Shown here piece after piece: positions 12,716 to 24,413 of a DNA stretch of 64,000 bases. Position 1 is the stretch's first letter; each line of letters starts with the position of its first letter. The position numbers and the translations under genes were made by a program. A model generated the notes under the pieces. It was not told the origin of the DNA and ran no database searches. It was given only the letters and a program-made list of their open reading frames with translations. Source of the DNA: Myotis daubentonii (Eukaryota > Chordata > Mammalia > Chiroptera > Vespertilionidae); NCBI RefSeq assembly GCF_963259705.1, contig NC_081846.1, positions 91,400,641-91,464,640 of the forward strand, given 5' to 3'.

Positions 12716-13785
12716 AGATATAAAAAGACAGCCTACTAAATGGGAGGACATATTCACTGATACATCTAATAAGGGCTTGATATCCATAATTTATAAGGAA
12801 CTTATAAAACTCAACACCAAAAACATTCCAATTAAGAATTGGGCAAAGGACCTGAATAGACACTTCTCCAAAGAGGACATACAGATGCACAAGAGACATA
12901 AACAAAAAATCATCATTGTCACAAATCATTAGGGAAATGCAAATTAAAATGATAAGGAGATGTCACCTCACATCTGTCAGAATGGTTATCATCAACAAAT
13001 CGAAAACCAACAAGTGTTGGAGAGAATGTGGAGAAAAGGTAACCCTTGTGTACTGTTGGTGGGAATGTAGATTGATGCAGCCACTATGAAAAGCAGTATG
13101 GACTTATCTCTAAATATGAAACTGCCTTATGACCCAGTAAATTCCACTTCTGAGAATTTATTCAATGAAAGCTAAATCCCTAACTCAAAAGAATATATGC
13201 ACCCCTATGTTCATTTCAGGGTTATTTACAATAGCCAAGATTTAGAAGCAGCCCAAGTGTCCATCAGTAGATCAGTGGATAAAATATATGTGATACATTA
13301 ATACATGGAATACTACTCAGACATAAAAAGAAGGAACTCTCACAGAGAAGTATCTGAGAGTATTATGCTAAGTGAAATAAGCCAGCCAGAAAAAGGTAAG
13401 TACCATATGATTTTATTTATGTGTGGAATCTAGTGAGCAAAATACACTAACAAAGTGGAGACAGATTCATGGATACAGAGAACAGGATGACAGCTGCCAG
13501 AGGGGAGGGAGTTGGGGGCTGGCTGAGAAGAGTGAAGGGATTAAGCAAAAAATAAAATAAGACTCGTGAACACAGACAATTGTTATGGAGATTGCCAAAA
13601 AGAAGGGGGTATGGGGAATTGTAGAAGAGGGTAAAAGGAATATATGTTGATAGAAGAAGACTTGACTTGGGATGGTGAACACACATACAGTATATAGATG
13701 ATATATTATGGAATTGAATACCTGAAACTTATATAATTTTATTAACCAATATAACCACAATAAATTAAATGAAAAATTAAACTTT
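12716..13785 (+). mobile_element. L1 ORF2 C-terminus and 3'UTR, direct half of the twin-primed copy
   Basis: The sequence begins 'aaaaagacagcctactaaat' and runs through the L1 ORF2 C-terminal part ('gggcaaaggacctgaataga', 'tggagagaatgtggagaaaa', 'atactactcagacataaaaa') into the 3'UTR and an A-rich tail at about 13745-13785. It is decayed by stops. Confidence 0.85.
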
Positions 13786-15679
13786 TGCATTTCTGCATTT
13801 AACTTTAAAATATATTAATGCTGTGGTGGCTGAGATGGAATCAAGCCGTACAAAACAACTCTTGACTGGAAATTGTCAATAAGAAAATTTCAGAATCGTC
13901 AGGAGGTATGATTCTTCACCAAGGTTTTCATGTGTCACATTTGTAAAGCTGAAGGGAAAATTCTCCAGGTACAGTTTCCCTCCAGTGATGTTTTGATGTT
14001 TGCTTCATTGAAGAAAAAATAATTTTATAGTTCTTTTAAGTTGTAATCTATTTTGAAGGAAAAAAAATACTTAGAAGTAAATACAAAATAATAATGTCTT
14101 ATTGGGTATCTACTAGGTGACTGGTATCTTTCTCATCCCCAGTATTTAGGGATACTACATGACTTACCCTAAGCAAGAAGTGTCCAAGCAGCATAAGAAT
14201 CTAATTGTACCTGGCTACATGTGTTTGCAATAAGAAAAGCTTGTACAAGGAAATGGTGATGATTATTTTATTCAGACACTCTGTCGGGGGAAAAGTAAGC
14301 CAATCCACTTGCAAAATTAGAAGATATGGTGAACAAGGTTGCTAAGATAGTTCTGCTATATAGGTAGTCTCTACAAGTCTTTTTTAAATTAACTTAAACA
14401 TTTAATAAGCACTTACTATGTACTAGACACCATACTAGGCTTTTAAGACACATTCATTAAATAACCAATAGACTAAATAACAAATTTTGTGACCTTTTAG
14501 AACTTTTACAATGCTCAACAAGCTAAGTACTGACTATAAGAAGTAAATTATATGGTAAATTAATAGATCATGAGAACAAGCAAACAGTGTATAGGGATTA
14601 GGAGTGCAATTTGAAACAGAATGGTAGGAATAGGATACATTGGGAAGAAAACATTGGTGGAAAGCTAAAGAAGGCAAATTAGATATGAAGGTATTGAAAA
14701 GGAATACAATAAGGGAAGATGGATCAAAAATTAAGCTGGGAGTGATTCTGATTTTTTTTCAACTATAAAAATCCATCCCAATTCTATTTTATTTTTTTCA
14801 GTTCTGCTTCAGGCCATGCCATCATCTTTCTGTTTTGTCTCTTTTTTCTTTTACCTCTTCTTTGACCATTTCTAATTTTCCATTCACTTTCTTTTTCTTT
14901 TTCTTTATTCTCCTCACTGATACAACTCACTTTTATAATTTTTTCAGAATGTATGGTTTCATTTTTTATATTCCCGTTACAGTATTTTACCTATTCTACC
15001 CAAAGCTCCCCTAAGCAATGCCACATACAGACCATGTGAATAACTGTTCTTCCTTCTTCGAAACTCTAATCTCTGCCTGATTTTTTTACTTAAAGATTGA
15101 TTAGGTCTGTGCGTTATATATTCTCCATCTGACTCCTAAGATTCATTTCTCACCCTTGTTCAGTGTCCAGGAATGTGCCCTCTCTGAACCGCTGCAACCT
15201 CACTGTCTTTCCATCTGACTTCCAGTTGGTCTCATCCAGATCACAGGACAAAAAAGAACTGATTACCCTTATTTTCCTTCCTTCTTGGACGCAGCTTTTC
15301 AGTGGTCTATCAAGTCACACCTCCCATCTGGTAACCCTCTCTTCCGGCTATAGTTCATGGTAACCACATATTCTCTTGTTCCTTCAGACAAAGGTAGTAA
15401 ATACTTTATACAATCAATATGTACTTCACCATTTCTTCTCGGTTTTCTTCTGTGCACATCTTTGTAAAGAGTCCCTTCAGTAAGGCCCTTTTTAATGCAC
15501 CTTTCAAGTGTGCCATCTCTTTCTACTTGGGATGTTGAACTATACTGTTATTGTTGCTCTCATCATATTATTCCATAGCAGGGTCGATCTCTATCGTAAA
15601 TAACAAAATAGGTATGAATTGATGAAGGCAGGCAGAAATAGCTTCATCATGCTTATCAAACGTCCTTGTATTTTTTTAG
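13786..15679. other. No gene seen; possible L2-like traces
   Basis: AT-rich unassigned DNA. 'ataagcacttactatgtact' at about 14405 resembles the end of L2-type elements. The open frame 15163-15363 has no family resemblance. Confidence 0.35.
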
Positions 15680-15905
15680 GCTACCATTAGTTTTGTACCA
15701 ACTTTGTGCTAGACACAAATAAATGTTTTACATATGTTTCCTCATTAGGTCCATGCAACAGCACTGTGAATGGAAATGGTTTGCATTTGATAGGTGAGAA
15801 AACTGACATTTGAAGAGAACATGGAATTTTCCCACAGTAACAAAGTTAACAGTGTTTGAAAATAGAGTGTTAACCTAGATATCCATGACCTCATAGTCCG
15901 TATTC
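15680..15905 (-). mobile_element. MIR SINE
   Basis: The plus strand shows the complement of a MIR: 'ctttgtgctagacac', 'gtttcctcattaggtccatg', 'gtgagaaaactgacatttga', 'cacagtaacaaagtt'. This is the ancient, strongly diverged, tRNA-derived SINE shared by mammals. Confidence 0.6.
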
Positions 15906-16319
15906 CATCTAAATAAAGTTTTGAAGACAACTTCTTCATCTAGTGTGTTTAATTTAAAATAAGTATATCTTTTAACTTGCCCTTAATATATTATAAATTT
16001 CATCAAAAAGTTTCATGAGGAATCAATCTTAAGACATCTCAAAGAACAGATAAAATAAGTTCTTACAGAAGGGCAAAAATCAGGAGGTAAACTGAAAGAC
16101 ACTCTTTTCTTTTGAGTGTATTCATACATCAAGTCATTTAAAATTGTAAGAAAGCTTAGGCTCAAAAGTGAGCTAACATTGTGTGCATTATAATTGCTTT
16201 AGGAACTGGGATGCAGTTAGAAACAATGCAAAGTTAGAATCTCTTTGGAATTCTTAAAGCCTAATTATTGAAAATGATGCTGATTGGTGATGATAGATGG
16301 TAAGCAAGCTGTGGTTAAA

Positions 16320-16490
16320 TTTTGAAGACAGCTGGGGTCAAAACCAAGTTCTACCAGTATTAATTACTAAGTGTTTGGTCATGGGCAAGGCAATCGATCT
16401 GCCTAAGTCTCTCTTCCTTAATATGGAAAATGGATATAACATAGAGATATTTAGTATTAATTTTAAAAAATGAAAAGCATTAAACATTAT
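16320..16490 (+). mobile_element. MIR SINE, degenerate
   Basis: The order 'ggtcatgggcaaggcaatcg', 'cctaagtctctcttccttaa', 'tatggaaaatggatataaca' matches the centre of MIR in sense orientation. Heavily mutated. Confidence 0.5.
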
Positions 16491-17239
16491 AAATGTCATG
16501 AGATACAGATGATTAGAATGAAGGCATATCCATATACAAAAACGGCCAGAAAAAACAATTGAAGATATAAAGAACCACTTTTTGAAAATTATATTAATAA
16601 AAATCTACCTTCTAGCATAGAATATTTTATTATATTTTGTACCATTTCAGTTATTGGAAACTTTACATCTGAAGCTAATAATGCAAGGTTAGCAAACAAA
16701 CTTGTCTGTAATCAAAATGTAAATTATTCTTTCTTAGCTTTCTGGCAAATATGACACTATTTCACTTGTTTTGGGAGAGGGTTACAAAGACATTGGAACT
16801 CAATCATGAAGTAATATATGTGGAATAATATGAAGGATATACTGTTTCTTTTACTCTCTTTACCTATGTTCTAACATACATTTTTCCAATAGAATTTGAA
16901 GAGACTTAGAATATATGTAAAATAAGGTGATCAAATTAATGTTAAATATAAAAATATATAATAAAAAATTAAAGATATAAAAGTTTAAAAAGAGAAGGAA
17001 GCACAATATGAGGACCAAATTAATATTTTTAATAAAAAATGGAATAGCCTCCAAGCTTCTTGCCAGGATGAACAAAAAAGAAAAATATATGACTCATAAT
17101 ATGAATAAAAAAAAAAAAACCTTCAAGATGAAAACTATTACATAGTTAAATAGCCTTAGGAAAATAGCTTTATTGTGTTTTTTTTCTATTTTGAAAAAAC
17201 ACACAATTATAAATATTTATAGTTTACTATTTACTATAA

Positions 17240-17350
17240 AGTAACAATATACAGATGATGTATCATAAAATTGTGCACTTGAAATCTATATAATTTTATT
17301 AACCAATGTCACCCTAATAAATTTAATTTAAAAATAAAAAATAAATAAAA
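17240..17350 (+). mobile_element. L1 3' end fragment
   Basis: Contains 'acttgaaatctatataattt' and 'attaaccaatgtcaccctaa' followed by TAAA-rich tail, the 3' terminus of bat L1. Confidence 0.75.
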
Positions 17351-17415
17351 GGGAGTTAATACTTAAAAACACTATATACATATTTTCATCTCAAAGACAC
17401 AAAATATAGATTAAG

Positions 17416-17653
17416 AAATAAGTTAAGCCCTAACCAGTTTTGCTCAGTGGATAGAGCGTTGGCCTGTGGACTGAAAGGTCCCAGGTTCGTGTCCAATCAA
17501 GGGCATGTACCTTGGTTGCAGGCACATCCCCAGTAGGAGGTGTGCACAAAGCAGCTGATCGATGTTTTTCTCTCATCGATGTTTCTAACTCTCTATCCCT
17601 CTTTTTTCCTCTCTGTAAAAAATCAATAAAATATATTTTAAAAAATAAGTTAA
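17416..17653 (+). mobile_element. VES SINE with target duplication
   Basis: An 11-bp direct repeat (aaataagttaa) at 17416-17426 and 17643-17653 flanks a full SINE. The head has tRNA-like A and B boxes (TTGCTCAGTGGATAGAGCG and AGGTTCGTGTCCAATC), followed by the 'catcgatgtttctaactctc' region and an AATCAATAAAATATATTTTA tail. It is a textbook vesper-bat SINE. Confidence 0.95.
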
Positions 17654-18121
17654 AGGCATTTTAATACCAAAACTCAGTAACACTAAGCATTAATAAAGAT
17701 ACATATAATATTTTCAAAATTGTTTCTATGAATACATTTTTATAAAAGTTAAATGTAATTATATGTATAGTTTTTGGTAAGTGTTTTCATAAAAATATGT
17801 CATGGACATTATTTTATCAGTAAAAATATATCTAATAATCATTTTATGATGGCATAGCATTTTTGTATAAATACTAATTGATTAAAAAATAGTGTGTGTG
17901 TGCGTGTGTGCATGGGGGAGGCAGAGAGAGAGAGAGAAGATTCAACTCTTTTTTTCCTTTTTAATGTGTTTCAATAAGCAACCTTATGTATATGACGTCT
18001 CTGCTTTTCCTAGAACACAGATAAAATTTGTAGACAAAGGCATAGAGTTTAACCCTTTATATAAAAACACATGAAAGTTTGTTTTATTACTGCCATAAAC
18101 AACAGTTATTAAAAGTATCTA
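17654..18121. other. No gene seen
   Basis: AT-rich sequence with a short (TG)n at 17892-17912. Confidence 0.4.
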
Positions 18122-18304
18122 TCCTATAGAATAAAAGGCTAATATGCAAATTGTCCCCTGGACCAGAAGTTTGACCAGGGGATGGGGCTGGCCAGTGACC
18201 CCCCCCCACACAGTCCCTCCCTGCAGCCAGCACAGCCCAATTGACCAGATCAGGGAGGGCCACCAGACCCCACCTGTGCATGAATTTGTGCACCAGGCCT
18301 CTAG
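18122..18304 (+). mobile_element. Short HeliBat-type Helitron
   Basis: Begins TCCTATAGAATAAAAGGCTA after A and ends with a GTGCACCAGGCCTCTAG before T, the canonical Helitron ends and A/T insertion site. At 183 bp it is non-autonomous; the middle is a GC-rich piece. Rolling-circle Helitrons of this type expanded in vesper bats. Confidence 0.93.
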
Positions 18305-21300
18305 TATGTATATGTACTCTGGTAGACAAAGCATGCTATCAAGAAATTTACTTGCATTTCTTTGCTTGTGAAGATGAATATCTATTAACATGTATTTTTT
18401 ATATATATTCTTCACTTTTGTGAGGACTCCGTTAATTCTCTCAACCCGTTTTTACTACTGTTATTTTCTTTTTTTTACTGATTTATTAAAAAAAATGTTT
18501 TAAATATTAAAGATAGCGATCCTTTGCTATCATATGTGAATCAATTATACACTACTCTTACTAGTTCACTATTTCATGTTTACTGTGTTACTTATGTTTA
18601 TAATTAAGAAATATAACCTTTATACATAGCTATAACTATTGTTTTTCCTTTGTGCTTTTTACTTCGTCAGTCTTAAAAGAAACTTCTCTAATACCATAAA
18701 CTTACGATTGAGTGTTTGTATGTTTGTGTGTGTTCCAGTCTAAATTGTACTTTTGTAGATATGGAATGTTATTTAACACTTTTAAATGTACAGTCCATCA
18801 ACAGTTTATTTTGGTGAAAATTATAAAGCAGATATAAAACTTTTTTTTTATAAAACATTGACCTAAATATTTTTAAATAACAAATCCTTTTTTTAGTAGC
18901 TTAATATGGAATCTTTATTATAGTGTACATTATTTTTAGATGACTCTGTTTCTAAATTGTGTACTTTGTCCTTTCCATTTTATTACTACCACTCTGCTTT
19001 ACTACTTAATATATGTTTATAACATAACTTAGAATATCTCTAAGGTAAATATTGTCAAGTTATTCTTTTAAAATTACTTTATATATATTATAGAACTTGT
19101 TCTTAAAATTTTTGATTAATTTAGGAGAGAATCCAAAAACACAGAATGCTTCCCCATCTTTTCTAATTTTCTTTATGTTCTTAGTAATTTATATTTGTCT
19201 TACAGTTCTTCAAAATTATTGTCTGCTTCCTCATATGAAATTTATATTACTGCCGGGGACTTGCATTTTTTATGACTTACTGCTGATAGAGACCCAGCCC
19301 TGATATATCTGTGGTTATACTTGGGTACTGTCCCCTTAGATGATACAAAGACACACATTTGCCCATCATGCAATTACACCTTTATTTCTAATACTTATAT
19401 GTCTCTGACTTGTCAGGGAGACAATTATTCCACTACTATTAAGAGTTATTTCTCCTCGTTTTCTTATTATTTATGCTGTCAGAGACATGAACTTTCAACA
19501 ATGATGAATAATATTGGCAAGGCCAGCTTATTTTATTTATTTACTTTTTGGTTTCTGACTTTAAAGCAATTGGTTCTACCATTTCGCTTTTAGTAAATAT
19601 ATCTGCTTTATTTTCTAAAGACTGTTTTAGCTATTCCTGTTTTATTAAGACTATAAAAACTGGCCTTAAATCTTAGGACAGTTTGAAGCTTCAATCTAGA
19701 TGTGATGTTCAACCAGAGGCAATAGACACCTCCCACAGGAAGTGTTTGAATGTCCTGTGAAAGGGGAGTCAGTCTTGTGGGTCACTGCCTTAGCAGAATG
19801 CCTTAGTAGGATTAGTAGGAATGGCCACGGTTCTGCCATACACAGCAGCATCCTGCTCGGCTGCAGTAGCTGTCCCTGTTGAGATCCTTATCCAGCTTAG
19901 TTTTCTTCTTGAATATATTAGCATCATGGGTTACATTAATAAATTTCATGTTTTTTCAGAAGGAAATTGCATTCCCATATGATATTGTAATTGATCATGA
20001 CATGCTAAAATAGATTTGATAATATTTTATTTCAAAAATTTACATCTACAATCATAAAAGAGATTGAGCTGAAATTTTACAAGATCACATATGTACACAT
20101 ATATATCTTATGAAATGAAAAATTCATATGTCAGTGTTGTTTCTTCTTTTTCTATGTTCTCTATTTATTATGTTTTCTTGCAAATTTTCTTCTCTGGCTT
20201 CATTGATCATATCTTCCTTCATTCTCTTATGTATTTGAAAGATATAACCCTGCTTTTATTCTGCCAATGGCTTAATTATGTATTTGGATCTAAATTTCTG
20301 CATTAAGTTTTAAAACAAAAAGAATTGCATGGAGTCAAATATTTTACACTTTCTTCCTTCTGACACACAAATATAACTCAGAAAATGTTGATTGGAAAGG
20401 AGAAAAGGTAAAGTGTGTGGATGGACACAGGTCTGGGAAGAGACCCCTGACAGTTATAGGAGATTGGTCAATGGAGGATATTAAGTTAGCCTCCAGTTTG
20501 CCTCTCTCTACCCTCACCTCTACTCCTTCATGACCAGTGTCTTTGAGGAGCCCATCATTGTTTTCAGCCTTGTGGGATGGGTTTCTTCTCATGTGAATGG
20601 ATTATTTCAACAGAGGAAGGCACAGGAGCAGTTCTGTTCCCATGTGTTAGCTCTTTCAGAGTGTGAAAAGATTGCTCATCGAACTTCAAATAAGGAGAGC
20701 ATATGGTGAAGTAACAGCAGTGTTTTAAATCATGGACTGTTCATCCTTATCTTTATTCATTTATTTTTAAAATAATACTAATGCATATGCGTGTTAAAAA
20801 CTACAAATGATAGTGAAAGTTGTGATAAGCAAATGTCTTTCTTCTTACTTGGACCATAGATTTATTTCCCTTAGTAAATCAGAAATTCTTTTTAGATAAA
20901 TAAATACACACATAGGAGGCACACACACATATTTGCATTATAGGATAATAATATACAGGTAATATTTTTTTTCTTTAATAAAACCTACCTAATTCTTATC
21001 AACTTCTATAATATATTTTGTCATTATAGTTGTAGCATAAAGTAATTAAACCATCCACTATTGTCAGTAAACATTAAAGGTATTTAATTTTATTTTCTAT
21101 TAGAAATAATACTATGCTGGATTTCTTTCTACAATTATCTGGAGATGGTTTTCTTAAATTCTATCAATAGAATTTTATTATTTAAAGATATGTTATTTCT
21201 GATTTTAGGAGATAGTCCTAACTTTTCTCAAAAAGGTTGCTCAAAGATTTTATTTATTCATTTTTTGTAACCCTAGTTCCTGGCATAATTATTGGAACAC

Positions 21301-22830
21301 AGTGGGCATATGATTAAATTAATGAATGAAATATTTTATACCTATTTCTATCAATAATATTGATAGATTCTATGCCTCCCCAAATTTGTAATATTACCAG
21401 TCTTTCAAATTCTCAAATGGTTTTCTTGAACTGATCCTCATTATAATCAAAGATATACCATGGAGGATGCAATTCTACTATAAGGTCAGATAATATTATC
21501 AAGACTCAGTGTAAAAATTTAAATAAAAATAATAAGGTCAGGACTAACACATATTTTACCATGTAACCACATTTAAGTAAAATTTTTCATAATATTTATA
21601 TTTTCTACAAAATAAAGGTTACCACATCTAAATGTGCTGGGGGCTACACAAATTGGAGCCATCATTTGACTTCTATAAAACCTCATCTTCAAGTATTTGT
21701 TTAAGTCTAAGTTTCTGTTTCTTTATTCCCACTCTGTCTCATTGAAAGTATTCCTCTAGCAAACAAGAAACGATTTCCCTATCAGGACACCTCTGACAGC
21801 GTGTTGTGAGGCATGGCTCATGCTTATTCTGTAAGTGAGGAAAATATGGCTTAGATTCACTTTATGCCCAAATGAAGCAGCTATTGGAAGATAGACTGAG
21901 ATTCCAATTCAGACCCAAACCTGATCTTTCCTATGAAAGCCCACAACTTGTTTGGTTTTGCCAATATATTGCCCTAGTATTCACTGCTGTGTTTCTATTA
22001 TTTTCACCAATGCTATCACTTAATAGAAAGATTAGCTACTAAGTTTAAGCACTGTGATCATTCACTGTCCGTTTCACTCCTCAGCATCATAGAATATCAA
22101 ATTTTGTGCCCTGGCAACTTACTTCTTCAAAACAAGTCCTTTAAAAATATGCCTTTACATCTTGCTGTGGCTGATATAATATGGTTCAATACAGTTTTTA
22201 TTAGATAAGTGAATGCCATTAAATTTGATGTTCTTATTTCAACATCATTGAGTTATCTAATTCTCAAAGATAAAATGAATTTTGTACTGACTTAAAATGA
22301 GCCCCTCCCCTTTTTTCGAAATACCAAGTCTTGTTAGAAAGAAAGCTGGGAACTATATTTAAAATCTGACTCTAGACCCCTTTTCTGTGTGAAAGTGAAA
22401 TCCCTTTAGAGAGTGAAAATATGCCAGCCCTGGCGGAGGGGAATCTAAGCACTAAGAGCTTCTCCCTGCAGTGCTGAGAAATTTATACCACTTCCCTCCT
22501 AGGATGCAATTTCTGCCTCTAGATAGTTTGAGGAGTTCATAGTTAATCTCCCAAGTTCTCTTTTTCTCTACTATCCTATGTGCTTATAAATGTAAGACTG
22601 GCTAAAAGACTTGGATGAAACTAGATAATATTACATAAAAGGGAGGTAATATAACAAAAACGACCCTATTCTTCAAGAAATAGCTGATTTGTCACAGGAA
22701 ACAAGGAAAATACAAGATGAGACTAGAAAGTCTTGCACCAGAAGGTAAGGAAGGTCTCAAAGAATCATAAGGGTATGTGTGAATGTGCATTCCCTAGCTA
22801 CATATGGGACAATTTGAGCATATAAATAAA
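18305..22830. other. AT-rich DNA, no gene seen
   Basis: A 4.5-kb stretch of AT-rich sequence. Open frames are short and show no recognisable family. I found no convincing repeat in it, which may only mean that the repeats are old. Confidence 0.4.
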
Positions 22831-22839
22831 TGATGGCAT

Positions 22840-22920
22840 CAGCCCCAGCGACCTGCATCGCCACCTCCTCCATCGCCACTGCCTCAGCCCAGCTGCCGCT
22901 GCCACCGTCCGGGCCCCGCC
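22840..22920 (-). pseudogene. GC-rich fragment resembling the 5' end of the PHF10 retrocopy
   Basis: On the minus strand this ~80-bp piece shares blocks in order with the 5' end of the PHF10 retrocopy at 30.7-30.77 kb: TGGCGGGG, GCTGRGGCAG, GGAGGAGGYGG, CTGGGGCTGATG. It sits next to the same HAL1 sequence (...GTTCTCCCA) as there. It then breaks off into AT-rich DNA. It could be a truncated duplicate of that junction, or chance similarity of GC-rich sequence. Confidence 0.4.
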
Positions 22921-23543
22921 ATGGGAGAACTTCTGTGCTGGAGACACCCTTCTGGGGCAAGACTTGTTTCGTGAGGCTTTAGTGCTCACTGAGTCTGCCC
23001 CCTGAGTGTGTCCCTTATGGATCTGAGGAGTTGTAATCTGGATGGTCCTACTCTGATCAGTGGGTACACTTGCTCTTGGATCTCTAAGGAGGTGCTAATT
23101 TAGCCTCTGCCTGAGGCTACCAAGCAGGAGCTATGGAGAGTTCTGTAGAATCCTCTTCTTTGTTTGGGGTTTGGAGGTGCCCAGATGAGGCCCAGCTGTG
23201 AAGCAATGTAAGCTGCTGTGGGGCCTTAGGCTTTCTTTTGGAAGTTCTGTTTCTCTCTGACCCAGCTGCAGTTTACAGATTGCAAAGGGCCAGGCCTTTC
23301 ATATGCAAAAGCCTCTGCCACAGCTTGGGTGGGGCAGGGTCTCCAGGGATTAACAGGGTGGGGCAAACAGCTATGGCTGACACTCAGTTCTACCCTAAGA
23401 GGCCCCAAGTCTCAGTGTCCTGATAATCCCTGCATGCACCTCTGAGAGAAAGCCGCCCTTGAGTTCCACTTGCTGCCAGTCAGCCCAGTTTCTCCCCGCA
23501 TGAGTCTGGGTCCCCAGAGACTAGCCCGGACTTGGAGTTGGCA
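22921..23543 (-). mobile_element. HAL1/L1 5'UTR segment, copy 1
   Basis: About 95% identical by eye to 30784-31410 in the same orientation. The second copy runs on into HAL1 ORF1 at 29.06 kb, which identifies both as HAL1/L1 5'UTR on the minus strand. Open frames here are not protein genes. The deletion at 23543 relative to copy 2 removes about 110 bp across the junction with the LTR. Confidence 0.7.
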
Positions 23544-23963
23544 AAGAAGGAATGACACAGAGACAGCATTCAGTTGATCAGCAGCCTAGCCAGGATCTCC
23601 AGCCAAGTTCTGTCTTTTATTTTCTTGTGACATCTGTATTTATACCAGTTGATTTTAATCCTGTCAATTTCTATTCCAAAGGTTAGGGTGTTTCCTATCT
23701 CCATTCCAGGGAGTAAAGATTATGTAGTTTAAGGGTGATTGTTCATAGTTAAAGTGATTACCCGCCTGGCATTTAGTTAAGGGCTTTTTTCCCTCCCTAA
23801 CTTCAGGGAAAAATCCCTACCTTTGGAAACAACCTTTCTCGGAGAGGTGACTTTGGTTAAAACACATAAAGCCAAGAAGGTGAGCAATCATATTAAGAAC
23901 AGTATTCCTTATACGCCAGGTCCCTTCAATCATGCTGTGCAGATGTTTCTTCCCTGTAGCGAC
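23544..23963 (-). mobile_element. LTR, copy 1, truncated at its 3' end
   Basis: On the minus strand it starts TACAGGGAAGAAACATCTGC and contains a TATA box (GGTATAAATACAG) and AAAATAAAAGACAGA, as in the fuller copy at 31439-31922. It lacks the last ~70 bp that in copy 2 end in GGACCCCAACA. Identity to copy 2 is roughly 91% by eye. Confidence 0.7.
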
Positions 23964-24257
23964 TGCGTCAAGCAGCAAGGATGGACCTGCTTCCCGCACC
24001 CATTGAATAAGACAACAGCATCCTCAGTTGCCATCCCTTGCCACGTGGGCCTCAGTACCTCTGCACTTTACTTCCGCACCTCCTCTGAGTCTCAGTGAGC
24101 TTTTCTCTTTCCTTCTAGTTGTAGAATTTCCACTCAGCCAGCCTTCCTGTGGTTCTGGATGATGTCCGTTTTGTCTTTTAGTTGTATTTTTGAAGTAGTT
24201 GTGCGAGGCAGTAATTTCCGGTGTTTTCCTATGCCACCATCTTGGTTCTCCCGGTAC
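23964..24257 (-). mobile_element. HAL1/L1 5' tip
   Basis: On the minus strand the segment opens GAGAACCAAGATGGTGGCAT, the signature of a mammalian L1-type 5' end (CCAAGATGGCGG motif). It continues with 'ctggctgagtggaaattcta' and 'ctcactgagactcagaggag', 5'UTR sequence. It runs directly into the LTR of copy 1 and abuts the 3' end of the WBP11 retrocopy. Confidence 0.7.
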
Positions 24258-24413
24258 TTACTTTCTACACTGCAGTTCCCTACATCAGAGTGCTCCCACA
24301 TGTCTTGCTTTGTATTAGGAAATGACATTGTGATCCATTTCAATACAATATTACAAAATGTTTACAAGAAAACATTAAAACACAAAAGGCAAGATGGAGC
24401 AAAAGAAACTGCT
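24258..24413 (-). other. WBP11 retrocopy, 3'UTR remainder
   Basis: The sequence continues the retrocopy past the open frame with UTR-like composition. No poly(A) tail is visible before the HAL1 5' tip begins at 24257, so the 3' end is truncated or interrupted. The UTR part between 24414 and 24770 is now read as the C-terminal extension. Confidence 0.5.

Noticed and set aside
17429..17510. tRNA gene
   Set aside because: A and B boxes belong to the tRNA-derived head of a VES SINE, followed by SINE body and tail and bracketed by target duplications.
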